A program made the translations under genes and the position numbers. Shown here one piece after another: positions 19,897 to 28,339 of a stretch of DNA of 64,000 bases (position 1 is the stretch's first letter; each line of letters opens with the position of its first letter). The DNA is from CAYUPI01 sp964446585 (lineage in GTDB: Bacteria; Verrucomicrobiota; Verrucomicrobiia; Limisphaerales; UBA8199): the NCBI GenBank assembly GCA_964446585.1, contig CAYUPI010000004.1, positions 1 through 64,000 of the forward strand. Reading direction: 5' to 3'. A model generated the notes under the pieces. The model saw only the letters and a program-made list of their open reading frames with translations, searched no databases and was not told the origin of the DNA.

Positions 19897-21294
19897 TCAG
19901 GAAGGTTTTTGCTCAGCGATCCTGGACAGCAGTTCATCCCGCTGCGAAGTGTCGCCCGAGCCACAGGAACCGCCCGCGCCGCCATCTGCGCTGGTGCTTC
20001 GGAAGACGGACTGCGCGCCGGCCAGGCCCTTATTGACGGCCGCCTTCGCCTCAGCGAGATGGCCCTTGCCGATCGAAAAGCCGTTAAACGCATGGACGTT
20101 GCGGCCTTCGTAATACGGACGGGGTTTGGGCCAGAAGTTGTATTTGAAATTCTTCCAATTGTCGCCGTGCTGGAAATTGGTTCCGAGGGCCCCGCTGGGG
20201 TCATAGCCGCAGTGGACCATGCAGTTCTCACAACGCGAATCGCGCGCCACGCCATCGACGACGCCGTATTTGTTCCAGTCCACTTTATCGAGCATCTCCT
20301 GGTAACCTTGATAATGTCCGTCGGTCATCAGGTAGCACGGTGCTTTCCAGCCTTTGATATTGCGGGTGGGAATGGCCCAGGCCGTACAGGTCAGCTCGCG
20401 TTTTCCTGCGAGAAACTCCTGATAAACTACGGTGCCGAAAAGCGTGAAGCGTTCGCCCCATTCTTCAATCCTGGCGAATTTTTGCCGCGTCATCTCGCGC
20501 GTGAGGAAAAAGTCTTCGGGCTGCTTGCCGAGCCGGTTGACCATGTCTTTCTTGGCGGCGTCGTAATCGTAACCGGGTGAGATCGTGTGGCCGTCCACTT
20601 CGAGCGCCGAGAAGAACTCGAACACTTGCTCGATCTCCTTCACGTCGGTCTCTTTATACACCGTGGTGTTCGTGGCGACCTGGTAGCCGAGCAGCTTGGC
20701 CATACGAACCGCCTGGACGCATTCCTTGAACACTCCTTCGCGTTCGACGATCAGATCGTGCGTATATTCCAAGCCGTCGATGTGCACGTTCCAGTACATC
20801 CACTGGGTTGGCTTGATGACGGGACGCGAGTCCGATTTTCCTTTGCGAATCGTTTCCGCTTCTTTCTCCGAAACCAGTTTCTCGGCGAGGAGCGTTGCCA
20901 GCGTCGGCTCCAGTTCGGTGGAATAAATGCTCGCCAGATAGTCGCGCATTTTCTTCCGCATAAACATGGCATTGGTGCAGACATAGACGATCCGGCCCTG
21001 GTCGAGCAGGCCCGCCACCAGTTCCTCAATCTTTGGATAGATGAGGGGTTCGCCGCCGCAAATCGAGACCATCGGCGCGTTGCATTCCGTGGCCGATGCC
21101 AGGCAATCGTCCAGGCTCATCATGTCTTTCAGGCTGGTGGAGTACTCGCGAATCCGGCCGCAGCCGGTGCAGGTGAGATTGCACGTGTGCAACGGTTCGA
21201 GCTGCAGGACGAGCGCAAATTTCGGTGTGCGCCGCAGTTTATGTTTGATAATGTGACGGGCGATTTTCACCGTCAACGCGAGAGGAAATCGCAT
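19897..21294 (-). CDS. hpnH: Adenosyl-hopene transferase HpnH (radical SAM)
   Basis: 465 aa from MRFPLALTVKIARHI; the open frame extends 33 codons upstream but the family starts at this Met. The radical SAM site is TCNLTCTGCGR (Cys38, Cys42, Cys45), followed by ISICGGEPL-like text (VSICGGEPLIYPKI). HpnH attaches the 5'-deoxyadenosyl group to the hopene side chain, the first step to C35 hopanoids. Compared with proteins of about 340-380 aa that I recall, this one seems long: it contains an insert with PVIKPTQWMYWNVH and a C-terminal tail rich in Gly/Ser (ADGGAGGSCGSG). It leads the two-gene run with hpnJ. Confidence 0.9.
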   Translation of the reverse strand: MRFPLALTVKIARHIIKHKLRRTPKFALVLQLEPLHTCNLTCTGCGRIREYSTSLKDMMSLDDCLASATECNAPMVSICGGEPLIYPKIEELVAGLLDQGRIVYVCTNAMFMRKKMRDYLASIYSTELEPTLATLLAEKLVSEKEAETIRKGKSDSRPVIKPTQWMYWNVHIDGLEYTHDLIVEREGVFKECVQAVRMAKLLGYQVATNTTVYKETDVKEIEQVFEFFSALEVDGHTISPGYDYDAAKKDMVNRLGKQPEDFFLTREMTRQKFARIEEWGERFTLFGTVVYQEFLAGKRELTCTAWAIPTRNIKGWKAPCYLMTDGHYQGYQEMLDKVDWNKYGVVDGVARDSRCENCMVHCGYDPSGALGTNFQHGDNWKNFKYNFWPKPRPYYEGRNVHAFNGFSIGKGHLAEAKAAVNKGLAGAQSVFRSTSADGGAGGSCGSGDTSQRDELLSRIAEQKPS

Positions 21295-21322
21295 AGAACG
21301 CGTCCTTTGGTTGGGATTAGGT

Positions 21323-21532
21323 TTAGAATTGAGCGACTTGTTGGAGAGGCTCAACTGCGGGCAGCGTCGGCTCCGAGGAGGGCGGGGGAGCATCGTTTTG
21401 CATCAGGCCGGGCAACAGGAATGTGGCGGGCGAGACGCTTTTGGAGACATTGATGCCGCTGCATCCAGCCCCGACCAAAAGGAAGAGGGCCGGGCAGATC
21501 GCAATCCGCAGAATTTTCCAATGTAATCTCAC
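21323..21532 (-). CDS. Small lipoprotein, function unknown
   Basis: 69 aa from a GTG at 21532 (an ATG ten codons upstream at 21562 is also possible). ICPALFLLVGAGCSG is a lipoprotein signal with the Cys of a lipobox, followed by INVSKSVSPATFLLPGLMQ and a Pro-rich tail. It would be anchored to a membrane. It lies just upstream of hpnH on the same strand, 28 bp from the hpnH start, so it may be co-transcribed. Confidence 0.6.
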   Translation of the reverse strand: MRLHWKILRIAICPALFLLVGAGCSGINVSKSVSPATFLLPGLMQNDAPPPSSEPTLPAVEPLQQVAQF

Positions 21533-21535
21533 TAA

Positions 21536-22561
21536 ATGACCACTATAAATGAGCTTGTGCATTTGGCAACAGCTAATTCTGAGGCTCCGGGACAGAGAAT
21601 AAGAAAGGGAAGGGGTTGGGGCAAGCCCTCATTGAGGGAGCGTCCGGCTTCAGTCAGTGCATCTGGTAGAATCCAGTGGAACGTAGCCGCCGACGTGAGT
21701 CGGCGCATTATTCTCGAAGGGAAGTTACCGCCGACTGACGTCGGCGGCCACACTGTCCATGGCCCTGCGGCGTTAGTCGCGTTGCTTTGCCTTGGACTGT
21801 TGGCCGCCTGTTTCTGCGCAAACTTGAAAGCCCAACCCAACGCAGGAGGCGGGAAGCGCACGGCGGTAACCGGCGATCCGGCCGCCGCGGCGAGAAGGGT
21901 CTTTCACGAGGCCCAGACGCTTTACCGGAACGAGCCACGCAACGGCCAAGCTGCCTGGCAGTTTGGCCGCGCCTGCTTCGATCTGGCGGAGTTCGCAAGC
22001 GACAGCGCAGAACGCGCCGAGCTGGCCGAGCAGGGAATCGCTGCCTGCCAACAATTGCTGGAACGCGAGCCTAATCTTGCCCCGGCCCACTATTATCTCG
22101 GGATGAACCTTGGCCAGCTTGCGCGAACCAAAGGAATCGGCGCTTTAAAACTCGTCAAGCAAATGGAGATCGAGTTCAGCCTGGCGCGAGAGCGCGACAA
22201 GACGTTTGATTATGCCGGACCGGATCGCAATCTGGGATTGCTTTATCGCGACGCGCCGTCGATCGGCAGTATCGGCAGCCGAACCAAGGCGAAACAGCAC
22301 TTGGAAATCTCCGTCGAGCTGGCGCCGGATTATCCAGAAAACCGATTGAATCTGGCTGAAGCATTCTTGAAATGGAACGATCGCAACGGCGCCAAGCGGG
22401 AGTTGAAAGCCCTGGATGAGGATTGGTCTCGCGCCCGGGCCAAATTCAGTGGCCCGGCCTGGGCCGCCAGTTGGGGAGATTGGGAAAAGCGCAGGCAGAA
22501 TGTCAGGAAGAAACTCGAAGAGCTGTCGAAGCCGCTCGAATCACCACGCCAGAAGAAATAA
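21536..22561 (+). CDS. TPR-containing exported protein
   Basis: Up to 341 aa. After a hydrophobic segment (ALVALLCLGLLAACFCA) come TPR-like helices: AQTLYRNEPRNGQAAWQFGRA, LEREPNLAPAHYYLGMNLGQ and ISVELAPDYPENRLNLAEAF. The N-terminal 70 codons overlap a palindromic repeat (21683-21748) and are unlikely to be conserved. A GTG at 21695 inside the palindrome or a TTG at 21782 just before the hydrophobic segment may be the true start. The C-terminal half resembles proteins that count or assemble complexes; no enzyme signature seen. Confidence 0.7.
   Translation: MTTINELVHLATANSEAPGQRIRKGRGWGKPSLRERPASVSASGRIQWNVAADVSRRIILEGKLPPTDVGGHTVHGPAALVALLCLGLLAACFCANLKAQPNAGGGKRTAVTGDPAAAARRVFHEAQTLYRNEPRNGQAAWQFGRACFDLAEFASDSAERAELAEQGIAACQQLLEREPNLAPAHYYLGMNLGQLARTKGIGALKLVKQMEIEFSLARERDKTFDYAGPDRNLGLLYRDAPSIGSIGSRTKAKQHLEISVELAPDYPENRLNLAEAFLKWNDRNGAKRELKALDEDWSRARAKFSGPAWAASWGDWEKRRQNVRKKLEELSKPLESPRQKK
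21683..21748. repeat. Palindromic repeat, copy 1 (GCCGACGT family)
   Basis: Inverted arms at 21683-21705 and 21728-21748 around a short AT-richer loop, sharing GTAGCCGCCGACGTGAG with the other copies but with a diverged inner part (TCGGCG instead of GAGGCGG). It lies in the 5' part of the TPR gene or just before its true start. Confidence 0.75.
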
Positions 22562-22658
22562 GCGGCAAAGAAAGAGTTGAACCACTAATCGGCACTAATA
22601 AACACCAATGGGAGACGGTCAAGGGCGGTGCTTTTGGTACGACTGGAACGGAGGCAGG

Positions 22659-23018
22659 CTATTGTGGGACGACGCTCACCTTGCCGGAGGTCGCATCATA
22701 AACGAGCTTCGAGCCGGCAGGGGCGGGGGGAATTTGCGGAATGAATTTTTCTGAGACTAACTCATTCAGGTCCTTCGGATTGCGCCCTTTCTCGACGTTG
22801 AAGAGTTGGATGGCCTGATTCAGAGAAGAGGTATCGACGGTTTTGACTGCGCTGCGCTGGGCATTTCCTGCGGCCCGGAGGTAGTCAACGGGCGCCGTCA
22901 GGACACTGCCGCTGGTGTTGGAGGCATTGCTTGAGTTCGTGGCGGGCTTGCTTGAATCCTGGCCGCAGCCCAGCAGTAGCACGCAGGCGAGAGGGGCAAG
23001 GCGACCAGTGGCTTTCAT
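22659..23018 (-). CDS. Small lipoprotein, function unknown
   Basis: 119 aa from MKATGRLAPLACVLLLGCGQD, a lipoprotein signal with the lipobox Cys at about position 18. The open frame extends 31 codons further upstream, but only the internal Met gives a sensible signal peptide. A low-complexity Ser/Asn/Thr linker follows, then a compact domain with SSLNQAIQLFNVEKGRNPKDLNELVSEKFIPQIPPAPAG, a pattern I associate with small pilin-like or type II secretion-like fragments in this phylum. Function unknown. Confidence 0.75.
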   Translation of the reverse strand: MKATGRLAPLACVLLLGCGQDSSKPATNSSNASNTSGSVLTAPVDYLRAAGNAQRSAVKTVDTSSLNQAIQLFNVEKGRNPKDLNELVSEKFIPQIPPAPAGSKLVYDATSGKVSVVPQ

Positions 23019-23132
23019 GGCATGAGCATTGCTTCCAACGTGCCGAAAACCAAGCCCACAAGAAAAAAGAGCCGGGCGTAAACCCATGCCCGGCCTGAGT
23101 CGTATTCCCAAATTGACTTGGAAATAAGGGTC

Positions 23133-23261
23133 CTACTTGTTTGTGGAAACAGGCGGAGCGTTTGTAGCGGGAGCGGACGAGGTTGAGTCATTGCTGCAAC
23201 CCGCCAGCATCACGCCCATTGCCAGGCCCAGTAGTACGATAAGGGTAGATATCCGTTTCAT
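23133..23261 (-). CDS. 42-aa lipoprotein
   Basis: A short gene of 42 codons. It starts ATG AAA CGG at 23261, has a hydrophobic signal TLIVLLGLAMGVMLAGC with a lipobox (LAGC), then a Ser/Ala/Thr/Pro-rich mature part (SNDSTSSAPATNAPPV) and a TAG. It resembles entericidin-sized lipoproteins in layout only. It lies 115 bp upstream of the 119-aa lipoprotein on the same strand and may be co-transcribed with it. Confidence 0.65.
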   Translation of the reverse strand: MKRISTLIVLLGLAMGVMLAGCSNDSTSSAPATNAPPVSTNK

Positions 23262-23361
23262 AGGTATGCTTAACCTTTACCAAAAGCCCAAACCTGACAA
23301 GGAAAATTTTCAGCATGGCAGGTTGCACCTTGAGACCACCACCATCCAGCACAGCGGTGCC

Positions 23362-23471
23362 GGAGAGCGCCCGTCCCCGGGCGCAGCAACAGAAGAAACA
23401 CAGAGCGCTCACGATCGACGTGGCGCGTTGGAAAAGCCCGAGCTTGCTGCGCCCGGGGACGGGCGCTCTCC
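23362..23471. repeat. 28-bp perfect inverted repeat (GC-rich)
   Basis: Arms 23362-23389 and 23444-23471 are perfect reverse complements of 28 bp (core CGCCCGTCCCCGGGCGC), separated by 54 bp. The element lies between the 42-aa lipoprotein and the 3' end of recG. It has the form of a REP/MITE-like palindrome and could act as a transcription end for recG. It contains no gene. Confidence 0.85.
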
Positions 23472-23481
23472 GCTTCCGTGT

Positions 23482-25554
23482 TCAGCCCGCTAGTAATTGC
23501 GTGGCGATGCGCCGGGCGTGCTCGACTAAAGCGAGGTCATTGGCCAAATCGCCGAAGCGGAACTTTGGCACTCCGCTCTGCTCCTGGCCAAGGAGCTCAC
23601 CCGGACCGCGCAATTTCAAATCGGCCTCCGCAATGCGGAACCCATCGGTGGTCTCTTCCAACACCCTTAGACGCTCCCGAGCTTCACGGGTCCGGGTGGC
23701 CGCCACGAGAATGCAATGGGAAGTGTGCGCTCCGCGGCCGATGCGTCCGCGCAACTGATGCAGTTGGGCCAGGCCGAATTGTTCGGCATTCTCAACCAGC
23801 ATCACAGTCGCGTTGGGAACGTCAACGCCGACCTCGATAAGAGAAGTTGAAAGCAGCACCTGCGCGGTGTTGGCGCGGAAAGCCGCCATGACGGTTTCCT
23901 TTTCCCTGCTCCCCAGCCGTCCGTGCAGCAAGGCGACGGCGAACGGCGCGAGCGTCTGCTTGAGTGTCTCGTATTCTCGAGTCACCGCTTTGATGCCGGT
24001 TTCGCCGCTCTCCTCAATACGCGGATAAACCACATAGGCCTGTCGGCCCTCCTTAAGCTGGCCGCGGACAAACTTCCAGACTTTTGGCAACGCCTCGGCC
24101 GTCCGAAGAAACGTGTTCACACGTCCACGGCCCGGCGGCAGTTCGTCGATGGTGGACAAGTCCAGGTCACCGTACAGCGTCAGGCCGAGCGTGCGCGGAA
24201 TCGGCGTTGCAGTCATCACCAGCAGGTGCGGATAACGTCCTTTACGGACCAATCGTTCGCGTTGTGCGACGCCGAACCTGTGTTGTTCGTCAATGATGAC
24301 CAGCCCGAGATTTTCCGGAGTGAAACCCGACTCGATGAGGGCGTGGGTGCCGATAAAGAGAGTGGCAGGGGTAGGAAGCCGAGGGCCGGCTTTGCCGTAG
24401 CCTGTGATGCGCGACGCGTTGCCGCCCGTTTTGCAGCTCCCGGTTTGCAGTTCGACCGATACTCCAAGCGGGCGAAGCCAGCACGAAAAGTTCAGGAAAT
24501 GCTGCTCAGCCAGAATCTCGGTGGGCGCCATCAGGGCCACATTGTGGCTGCTCTCCAGAGCCATGAGCGCGGAACAGGCGGACACGACGGTTTTGCCGGA
24601 GCCGACGTCGCCTTGCAGCAGGCGGCGCATCGGGTGCGAGCCGGAGAGATCATTGCGGATCTCACGCAAGACTCGGGTCTGCGCCGCGGTCAACTTGAAA
24701 TCGAGGCGACCGAGGAAGGGCCGGATCAGCCGGTTATCGCCGGCGCAGGGAATCGGCTGCGCCTTGGTTTCAAAATTCCGGCGCCGAGTCAGCATCTGGC
24801 GCTGGAGTTGGATGAATTCGTCGAGCGCCAGCCGCTGCCGCGCTTGCTCGGCGTGGTCCAGCACATCCGGAAAGTGAAGCTGGCGGATGGCTTGAGCGCG
24901 AGAGGGCAGGGGAGGGTTGGAGGCCGAGGATCCGGGGTCTGCGTTCGCTGACAGCTCCGCCAGTTCCGGCCATGGCTCGGCGATTTGCGATTGGGCTTGC
25001 TCGAGCGTCCGCCAAATCAAGGCGCGCAGCCAGCGTTGGGGCAAACCTTCGGTCAGCGGATAAATCGGCGTGATTCGATTCAAGTGGATGAAACTTTCTT
25101 CGCCCGTCCCCACCACTTCCGTTTCCGGATGGTCGATGGTCCGCGGCTTGAGCGAATTCGGTTTCCCGAAAACGACGACTTCATCAGCGACGGCAAAGTT
25201 TTTCTCCATGAACGGCAGGTTCCACCACCGGCAATGGAGCCGCGCGGTTCCGTCATCGAGAATGAGCTCGAAAATTGATTTGGTGTGTTTCTTGTACCAT
25301 TTGACGCCCAGCGCGACGACGGTTCCGCGAAGGATGGCCGGTTCGTCCAGTTGCAGTTTGGCGATGGGCCGCAGGTGACGGCGGTCTTCATACCGTCGCG
25401 GCCGATGCAGCAGCAGGTCCTCGACCGACCGGATTCCGAGCCGAGCCAAAAGGGACACCCGTTCGGGACCCACGCCCCACAGCGTGCTCACGGGCCGGGC
25501 CAGTGGCGAGGTGGTAGTTTGACTTGGCGCCGCAACCGGCATGTTCCGCACCAT
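23482..25554 (-). CDS. recG: ATP-dependent DNA helicase RecG
   Basis: 690 aa, the usual RecG length. RecG remodels stalled replication forks and branched DNA. An N-terminal wedge/OB domain (WGVGPERVSLLARLGI, then LRGTVVALG) precedes the helicase core with Walker A GDVGSGKT, the DEQH box in IIDEQHRFGV, TATPIPRT, and motif VI QLRGRIGRG. The C-terminus DLALVEHARRIA is typical. It appears monocistronic, with a heptamer array just upstream of the start and a GC-rich inverted repeat just after the stop. Confidence 0.97.
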   Translation of the reverse strand: MVRNMPVAAPSQTTTSPLARPVSTLWGVGPERVSLLARLGIRSVEDLLLHRPRRYEDRRHLRPIAKLQLDEPAILRGTVVALGVKWYKKHTKSIFELILDDGTARLHCRWWNLPFMEKNFAVADEVVVFGKPNSLKPRTIDHPETEVVGTGEESFIHLNRITPIYPLTEGLPQRWLRALIWRTLEQAQSQIAEPWPELAELSANADPGSSASNPPLPSRAQAIRQLHFPDVLDHAEQARQRLALDEFIQLQRQMLTRRRNFETKAQPIPCAGDNRLIRPFLGRLDFKLTAAQTRVLREIRNDLSGSHPMRRLLQGDVGSGKTVVSACSALMALESSHNVALMAPTEILAEQHFLNFSCWLRPLGVSVELQTGSCKTGGNASRITGYGKAGPRLPTPATLFIGTHALIESGFTPENLGLVIIDEQHRFGVAQRERLVRKGRYPHLLVMTATPIPRTLGLTLYGDLDLSTIDELPPGRGRVNTFLRTAEALPKVWKFVRGQLKEGRQAYVVYPRIEESGETGIKAVTREYETLKQTLAPFAVALLHGRLGSREKETVMAAFRANTAQVLLSTSLIEVGVDVPNATVMLVENAEQFGLAQLHQLRGRIGRGAHTSHCILVAATRTREARERLRVLEETTDGFRIAEADLKLRGPGELLGQEQSGVPKFRFGDLANDLALVEHARRIATQLLAG

Positions 25555-25585
25555 ACAAACCGTCTGGAAAAAAGTCCAAGCACCA

Positions 25586-25633
25586 AAATCCAGAATCCAA
25601 ATGAGAAATCCGAAGGCCGAGGCCCGAAGCCCG
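25586..25633. repeat. Degenerate heptamer array upstream of recG
   Basis: Units AAATCCA, GAATCCA, AATGAG, AAATCCG, AAGGCCG, AGGCCCG and AAGCCCG follow one another; all but one are 7 nt. It belongs to the same style of heptameric repeats as those near 29.4, 30.5, 31.0, 44.2, 45.5 and 62.5 kb. It occupies the region between the recG start and the small membrane protein at 25746. Confidence 0.75.
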
Positions 25634-25745
25634 AGGAAAGCCAGAGAAGCTCGAAATCCGAATTCGTTGGGACACCCGTCGCTCTGGGAAGTCTGCCCTA
25701 GTTGCCCTTAAGGTTCTTGGGGCGCATCTTTCGTCAGAGCGGGCT

Positions 25746-25901
25746 ATGACTGTTCGAACCTGTTTGGGCGACATTCTGGTTAATGCACTGGCCCTGGTGG
25801 CCGTCGGCATCGCCGTGGTTCTTTTTTGGCTGTTCATTAAAGAACAGCTCAAACGACGAAAACGGCGGAGGGAACGGGAGCGGCGGACGAAGGAGCCTTA
25901 A
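25746..25901 (+). CDS. 51-aa membrane protein with basic tail
   Basis: ATG at 25746, 51 codons, TAA at 25899. One transmembrane helix (ILVNALALVAVGIAVVLFWLF) is followed by a strongly basic tail (KRRKRRRERERR). The orientation would be inside-positive at the C-terminus. No family recognised. Codon-level support is only the clean helix-plus-tail layout; the opposite strand has no competing sensible product. Confidence 0.5.
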   Translation: MTVRTCLGDILVNALALVAVGIAVVLFWLFIKEQLKRRKRRRERERRTKEP

Positions 25902-25972
25902 GTAAGGACATCCCAATGAGCTTGCCGCGAACGCGAATCGTGGCATAATGGGTCTCAGGTTCAACTCTGAGT

Positions 25973-26062
25973 GGAAGGGTGGCTGAGTGGTTAAAGGCAC
26001 CTGACTCGAAATCAGGCGTACGGGTAACCGTACCGGAGGTTCGAATCCTCTCCCTTCCGCCA
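25973..26062 (+). tRNA. tRNA-Ser (CGA)
   Basis: 90 nt with a long variable arm, as for class II tRNAs. Acceptor arms GGAAGGG / CCCTTCC, discriminator G, CCA encoded at 26060-26062. Anticodon stem CCTGA/TCAGG encloses CTCGAAA with anticodon CGA at 26007-26009. The T arm GGTTCGAATCC is intact. Confidence 0.98.
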
Positions 26063-26308
26063 GCTAATCAATGACTTACGTTATTTGAGTCGATTAGCTC
26101 GGGGGTTCCAAAGGAATGGAAATGAACTCGCATTTAGATTCACAACTCCGAGTCTTGAGAAGGAAAAGGAAAGAAGGGAAGTTCACAGGCGGTGTTGTTC
26201 CGGGCGTTGTAGCCCACGTGGGGGATTTCAAGTAGCTGACTGAACATTTCGTCGCAAACAAGTCGGACGAGTCTCTGAACGCGGGACAGTGAAAGGGAGT
26301 ACACTCCA

Positions 26309-27103
26309 TTAAGCCCGACCGGAATGTTGGTACCCATTCGCGTTGAAAACGACGACATTCTTGAGACGAAGAAGTTCCCAATGCAATTGTCGCGCAAGGA
26401 CTCTTCTGTCCACGGCTTGCTGTCGAGTTTCAACGAAATGAAGGAGCGCGTGGACAGTGCGCTTGCTTAACAGATTGACGAGATGGGGCAGGAGCGTCAT
26501 ATCCTTCCAATAACAGACTTCTTCGCTCACATCGCCATCGTCGAGGTCATAAGTGATCAAGCCGACGCTTACGGCGTGCGGGTTCCGGACAGCGGGTTCG
26601 AGTAGCGAGGATTTGAAGGGAAGGATAGTTTCGCCGCCTGAGCTTGTGCTTTCGGGAAATAGCACCACGAGCGAGTCGTCCCCAAGCGCTGATGCTATCT
26701 CCGCGGCGGATTGAGCCGTGTGCGAGCGTTTGTCTCGTTCGACAAAAATCGTTCCCGCCAAACGGGCAAACCAGCCGAACACCGGCCATTTTCTGATTTC
26801 GCTTTTTGCAACAAATCGTGACGGAGTGACGGCGGCGAGTATCAGGACATCAAGATAGCTCAAGTGATTGCAAACCAATAATCCGGACTGGGGAATTATA
26901 CCCGTGACGGATGTCTCCGCGCCAAAAATCCGCAAAGCTCGGCGGGAAGAATTTTGCAGTCACGTTGCACGAGCCATCGGCAGCGCCGCCGGGCTGCAGA
27001 AAGTGCACCATCTTGCGTAATTGAGAGCCGCTAAGATGATCTCCCCTCCGAGCCAGACAAGCCGACGGGTGACGCGCAAAGGATGTTTTGCCCAGGATTT
27101 CAC
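26309..27103 (-). pseudogene. olsA: OlsA-like lyso-ornithine-lipid O-acyltransferase interrupted by TGA
   Basis: The full frame would start at a GTG (27103) that overlaps the olsB stop by 4 bp and encode about 264 aa. It reads RRLVWLGGEIILAAL and on to PMARAT, hits TGA at 26962-26960, then resumes in the same frame as LQNSSRRALRIFGAETSV. Related acyltransferases have Trp here, so TGG to TGA is the simplest change. The rest holds the PlsC motifs: NHLSYLD (HX4D), FVERDKR and LFPESTSSGG. OlsA adds the second fatty acid to lyso-ornithine lipid in the membrane. A TTG at 26935 could restart a 208-aa product that still has the motifs, so partial function is possible. Confidence 0.75.
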
Positions 27104-27861
27104 GAGCCGAAAAAGCGTTGTCGGGCGAGCGGATGAAGCGTCTCCAGGTCAAGGAGCGTCAGGAAGTCAATGGTCTTAAAGTGGCGGTCCAGCGCCGGTG
27201 GTCCACAGATCTTTGCGCCTAAAGTCAGGTAAGCTCGTAAAAGCTTGGGGATGTGGACCGTCTCGGTAGCGAGTTGCTCCAAGGAACAATCGTAGGCCGG
27301 CACAGGCTGTGTGCGCCACCGGGTTTCAACCAAATGTTTCCGACACAAGTCGGCGTATGCCGAGGCTCCGACCGCCGGGTCCTGGGAAGTGAGGGAACTG
27401 CAACCGAAAAGATACCTCGCGCAATGTCTTTGCGCGTAGTCCGCAATCCCCTTCCATAACAGTCCAAGAACCACGAAGTTTCGGTGCTGGCGACGGACGC
27501 AGGCCCGGCCAAGCTCAATCATGTGATCACGAATTGGCTCGAAAATCTGGAACTCAAATTCCTGCGCGCAGTAGTAGCCCAAATGGGATGCGGCGTTCCG
27601 GCCGGTCTGCAAACGGTAAGTGCCAACCACGTCACCGGTGGGCAGATGCTCGACAATGAGATGATCGCAAACGGCATCAAAAGGATCTTCATCGAGCCTG
27701 GTTGCATGGGATTCTGCCAGTCCTTCCTTTAGTTCGAGGTTGAACACTTCATAACGCAAAGCTTGGGCCGCCCTGACCTCATCGAAATCGCTCGCGAGGC
27801 GCGTTGTGTATTGGGCTGGCGAGCCAACCAGCAACCTGAGGTATTCAAATGTCGCGTTCAT
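27100..27861 (-). CDS. olsB: OlsB-like ornithine N-acyltransferase
   Basis: 253 aa of the GNAT-fold acyltransferase family seen in OlsB: LRYEVFNLELKEGL, FDAVCDHLIVEHLPTGDVVGTYRLQT, IELGRACVRRQHRN, LWKGIADYAQRHCARYLFGCSSLT. OlsB moves a 3-hydroxyacyl group from ACP to the alpha-amino group of ornithine. It overlaps olsA by 4 bp. A TGTAAGG/CGACTAA promoter at 27952-27924 stands about 60 bp upstream, which places ornithine-lipid synthesis under the nearby ECF sigma factor. Membrane-associated function inferred. Confidence 0.85.
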   Translation of the reverse strand: MNATFEYLRLLVGSPAQYTTRLASDFDEVRAAQALRYEVFNLELKEGLAESHATRLDEDPFDAVCDHLIVEHLPTGDVVGTYRLQTGRNAASHLGYYCAQEFEFQIFEPIRDHMIELGRACVRRQHRNFVVLGLLWKGIADYAQRHCARYLFGCSSLTSQDPAVGASAYADLCRKHLVETRWRTQPVPAYDCSLEQLATETVHIPKLLRAYLTLGAKICGPPALDRHFKTIDFLTLLDLETLHPLARQRFFGS

Positions 27862-27923
27862 GAGTTCAGCTTTGCGGATTCATGGGGAAGCGAGATCGGA
27901 ATTGCGTGGTTGTGCACGACCGG

Positions 27924-27952
27924 TTAGTCGCACACGGAGAGGCAACCTTACA
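27924..27952 (-). promoter_or_regulatory. ECF-type promoter of olsB-olsA
   Basis: -35 TGTAAGG (27952-27946), spacer 15 nt, -10 CGACTAA (27930-27924). Transcription should begin near 27917, about 55 nt before the olsB start. Confidence 0.75.
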
Positions 27953-27959
27953 ATCGGAA

Positions 27960-28244
27960 CTATTCTTCCTCTGCTCGGAGCCTCTGTTTGATCCGCTCGC
28001 GAGCGTCCAGAGAAAATGTCTGTGCGTGGGACTCTGAGAACTGCTCAGGATGCTCACGTGTTGCATCGTGGAGGAAACCAATCTGTTTTCCGTATCGGCG
28101 ACACCACTTACAGAGCAGGAGATGAAGGCGGAGGCCAATTCGCTGCATTAATGAGAGTTTCCGATCAAGCGCTTGCGATTGAAGACGGCTGGCCTCTTTG
28201 CAAGTGGGGGACAGCAGGGCAATCGCTTTAGCAAGCGTTTTCAT
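27960..28244 (-). CDS. Small CxxC anti-sigma-like protein (paralogue 2)
   Basis: 94 aa. SPTCKEASRLQSQALDRKLSLMQRIGLRLHLLLCKWCRRYGKQI has the Cys...CKWC spacing of short zf-HC2-like proteins that accompany ECF sigma factors in this phylum; they bind zinc and hold the sigma factor. It is similar in layout to the protein encoded at 28340-28639 but has its own TGTAAGG/CGACAAA promoter (28321-28293). No membrane segment is seen, so it would be cytoplasmic. Role as anti-sigma factor is inferred. Confidence 0.7.
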   Translation of the reverse strand: MKTLAKAIALLSPTCKEASRLQSQALDRKLSLMQRIGLRLHLLLCKWCRRYGKQIGFLHDATREHPEQFSESHAQTFSLDARERIKQRLRAEEE

Positions 28245-28292
28245 CTAATGACGCTCTCAGGTCGGGACACGCACTGCGTTATCTTCTACTCT

Positions 28293-28321
28293 TTTGTCGA
28301 GGTAATCCAGCGATCCTTACA
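28293..28321 (-). promoter_or_regulatory. ECF-type promoter of small anti-sigma-like gene
   Basis: -35 TGTAAGG (28321-28315), spacer 15 nt, -10 CGACAAA (28299-28293). Expected start of transcription near 28286, about 42 nt before the ATG at 28244. Confidence 0.75.
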
Positions 28322-28339
28322 TTCCGCCTGAACTGTGAG

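Noticed and set aside
22583..22609. CACTAATnnn x3 (10-nt period) downstream of the TPR gene
   Set aside because: Only three units and a different period; too short to treat as an element.
26960..26962. TGA read as Trp (changed genetic code) in olsA
   Set aside because: Other genes in the window end at TGA in the normal way (for example the ATGA overlaps), so a single nonsense mutation or error is more likely.
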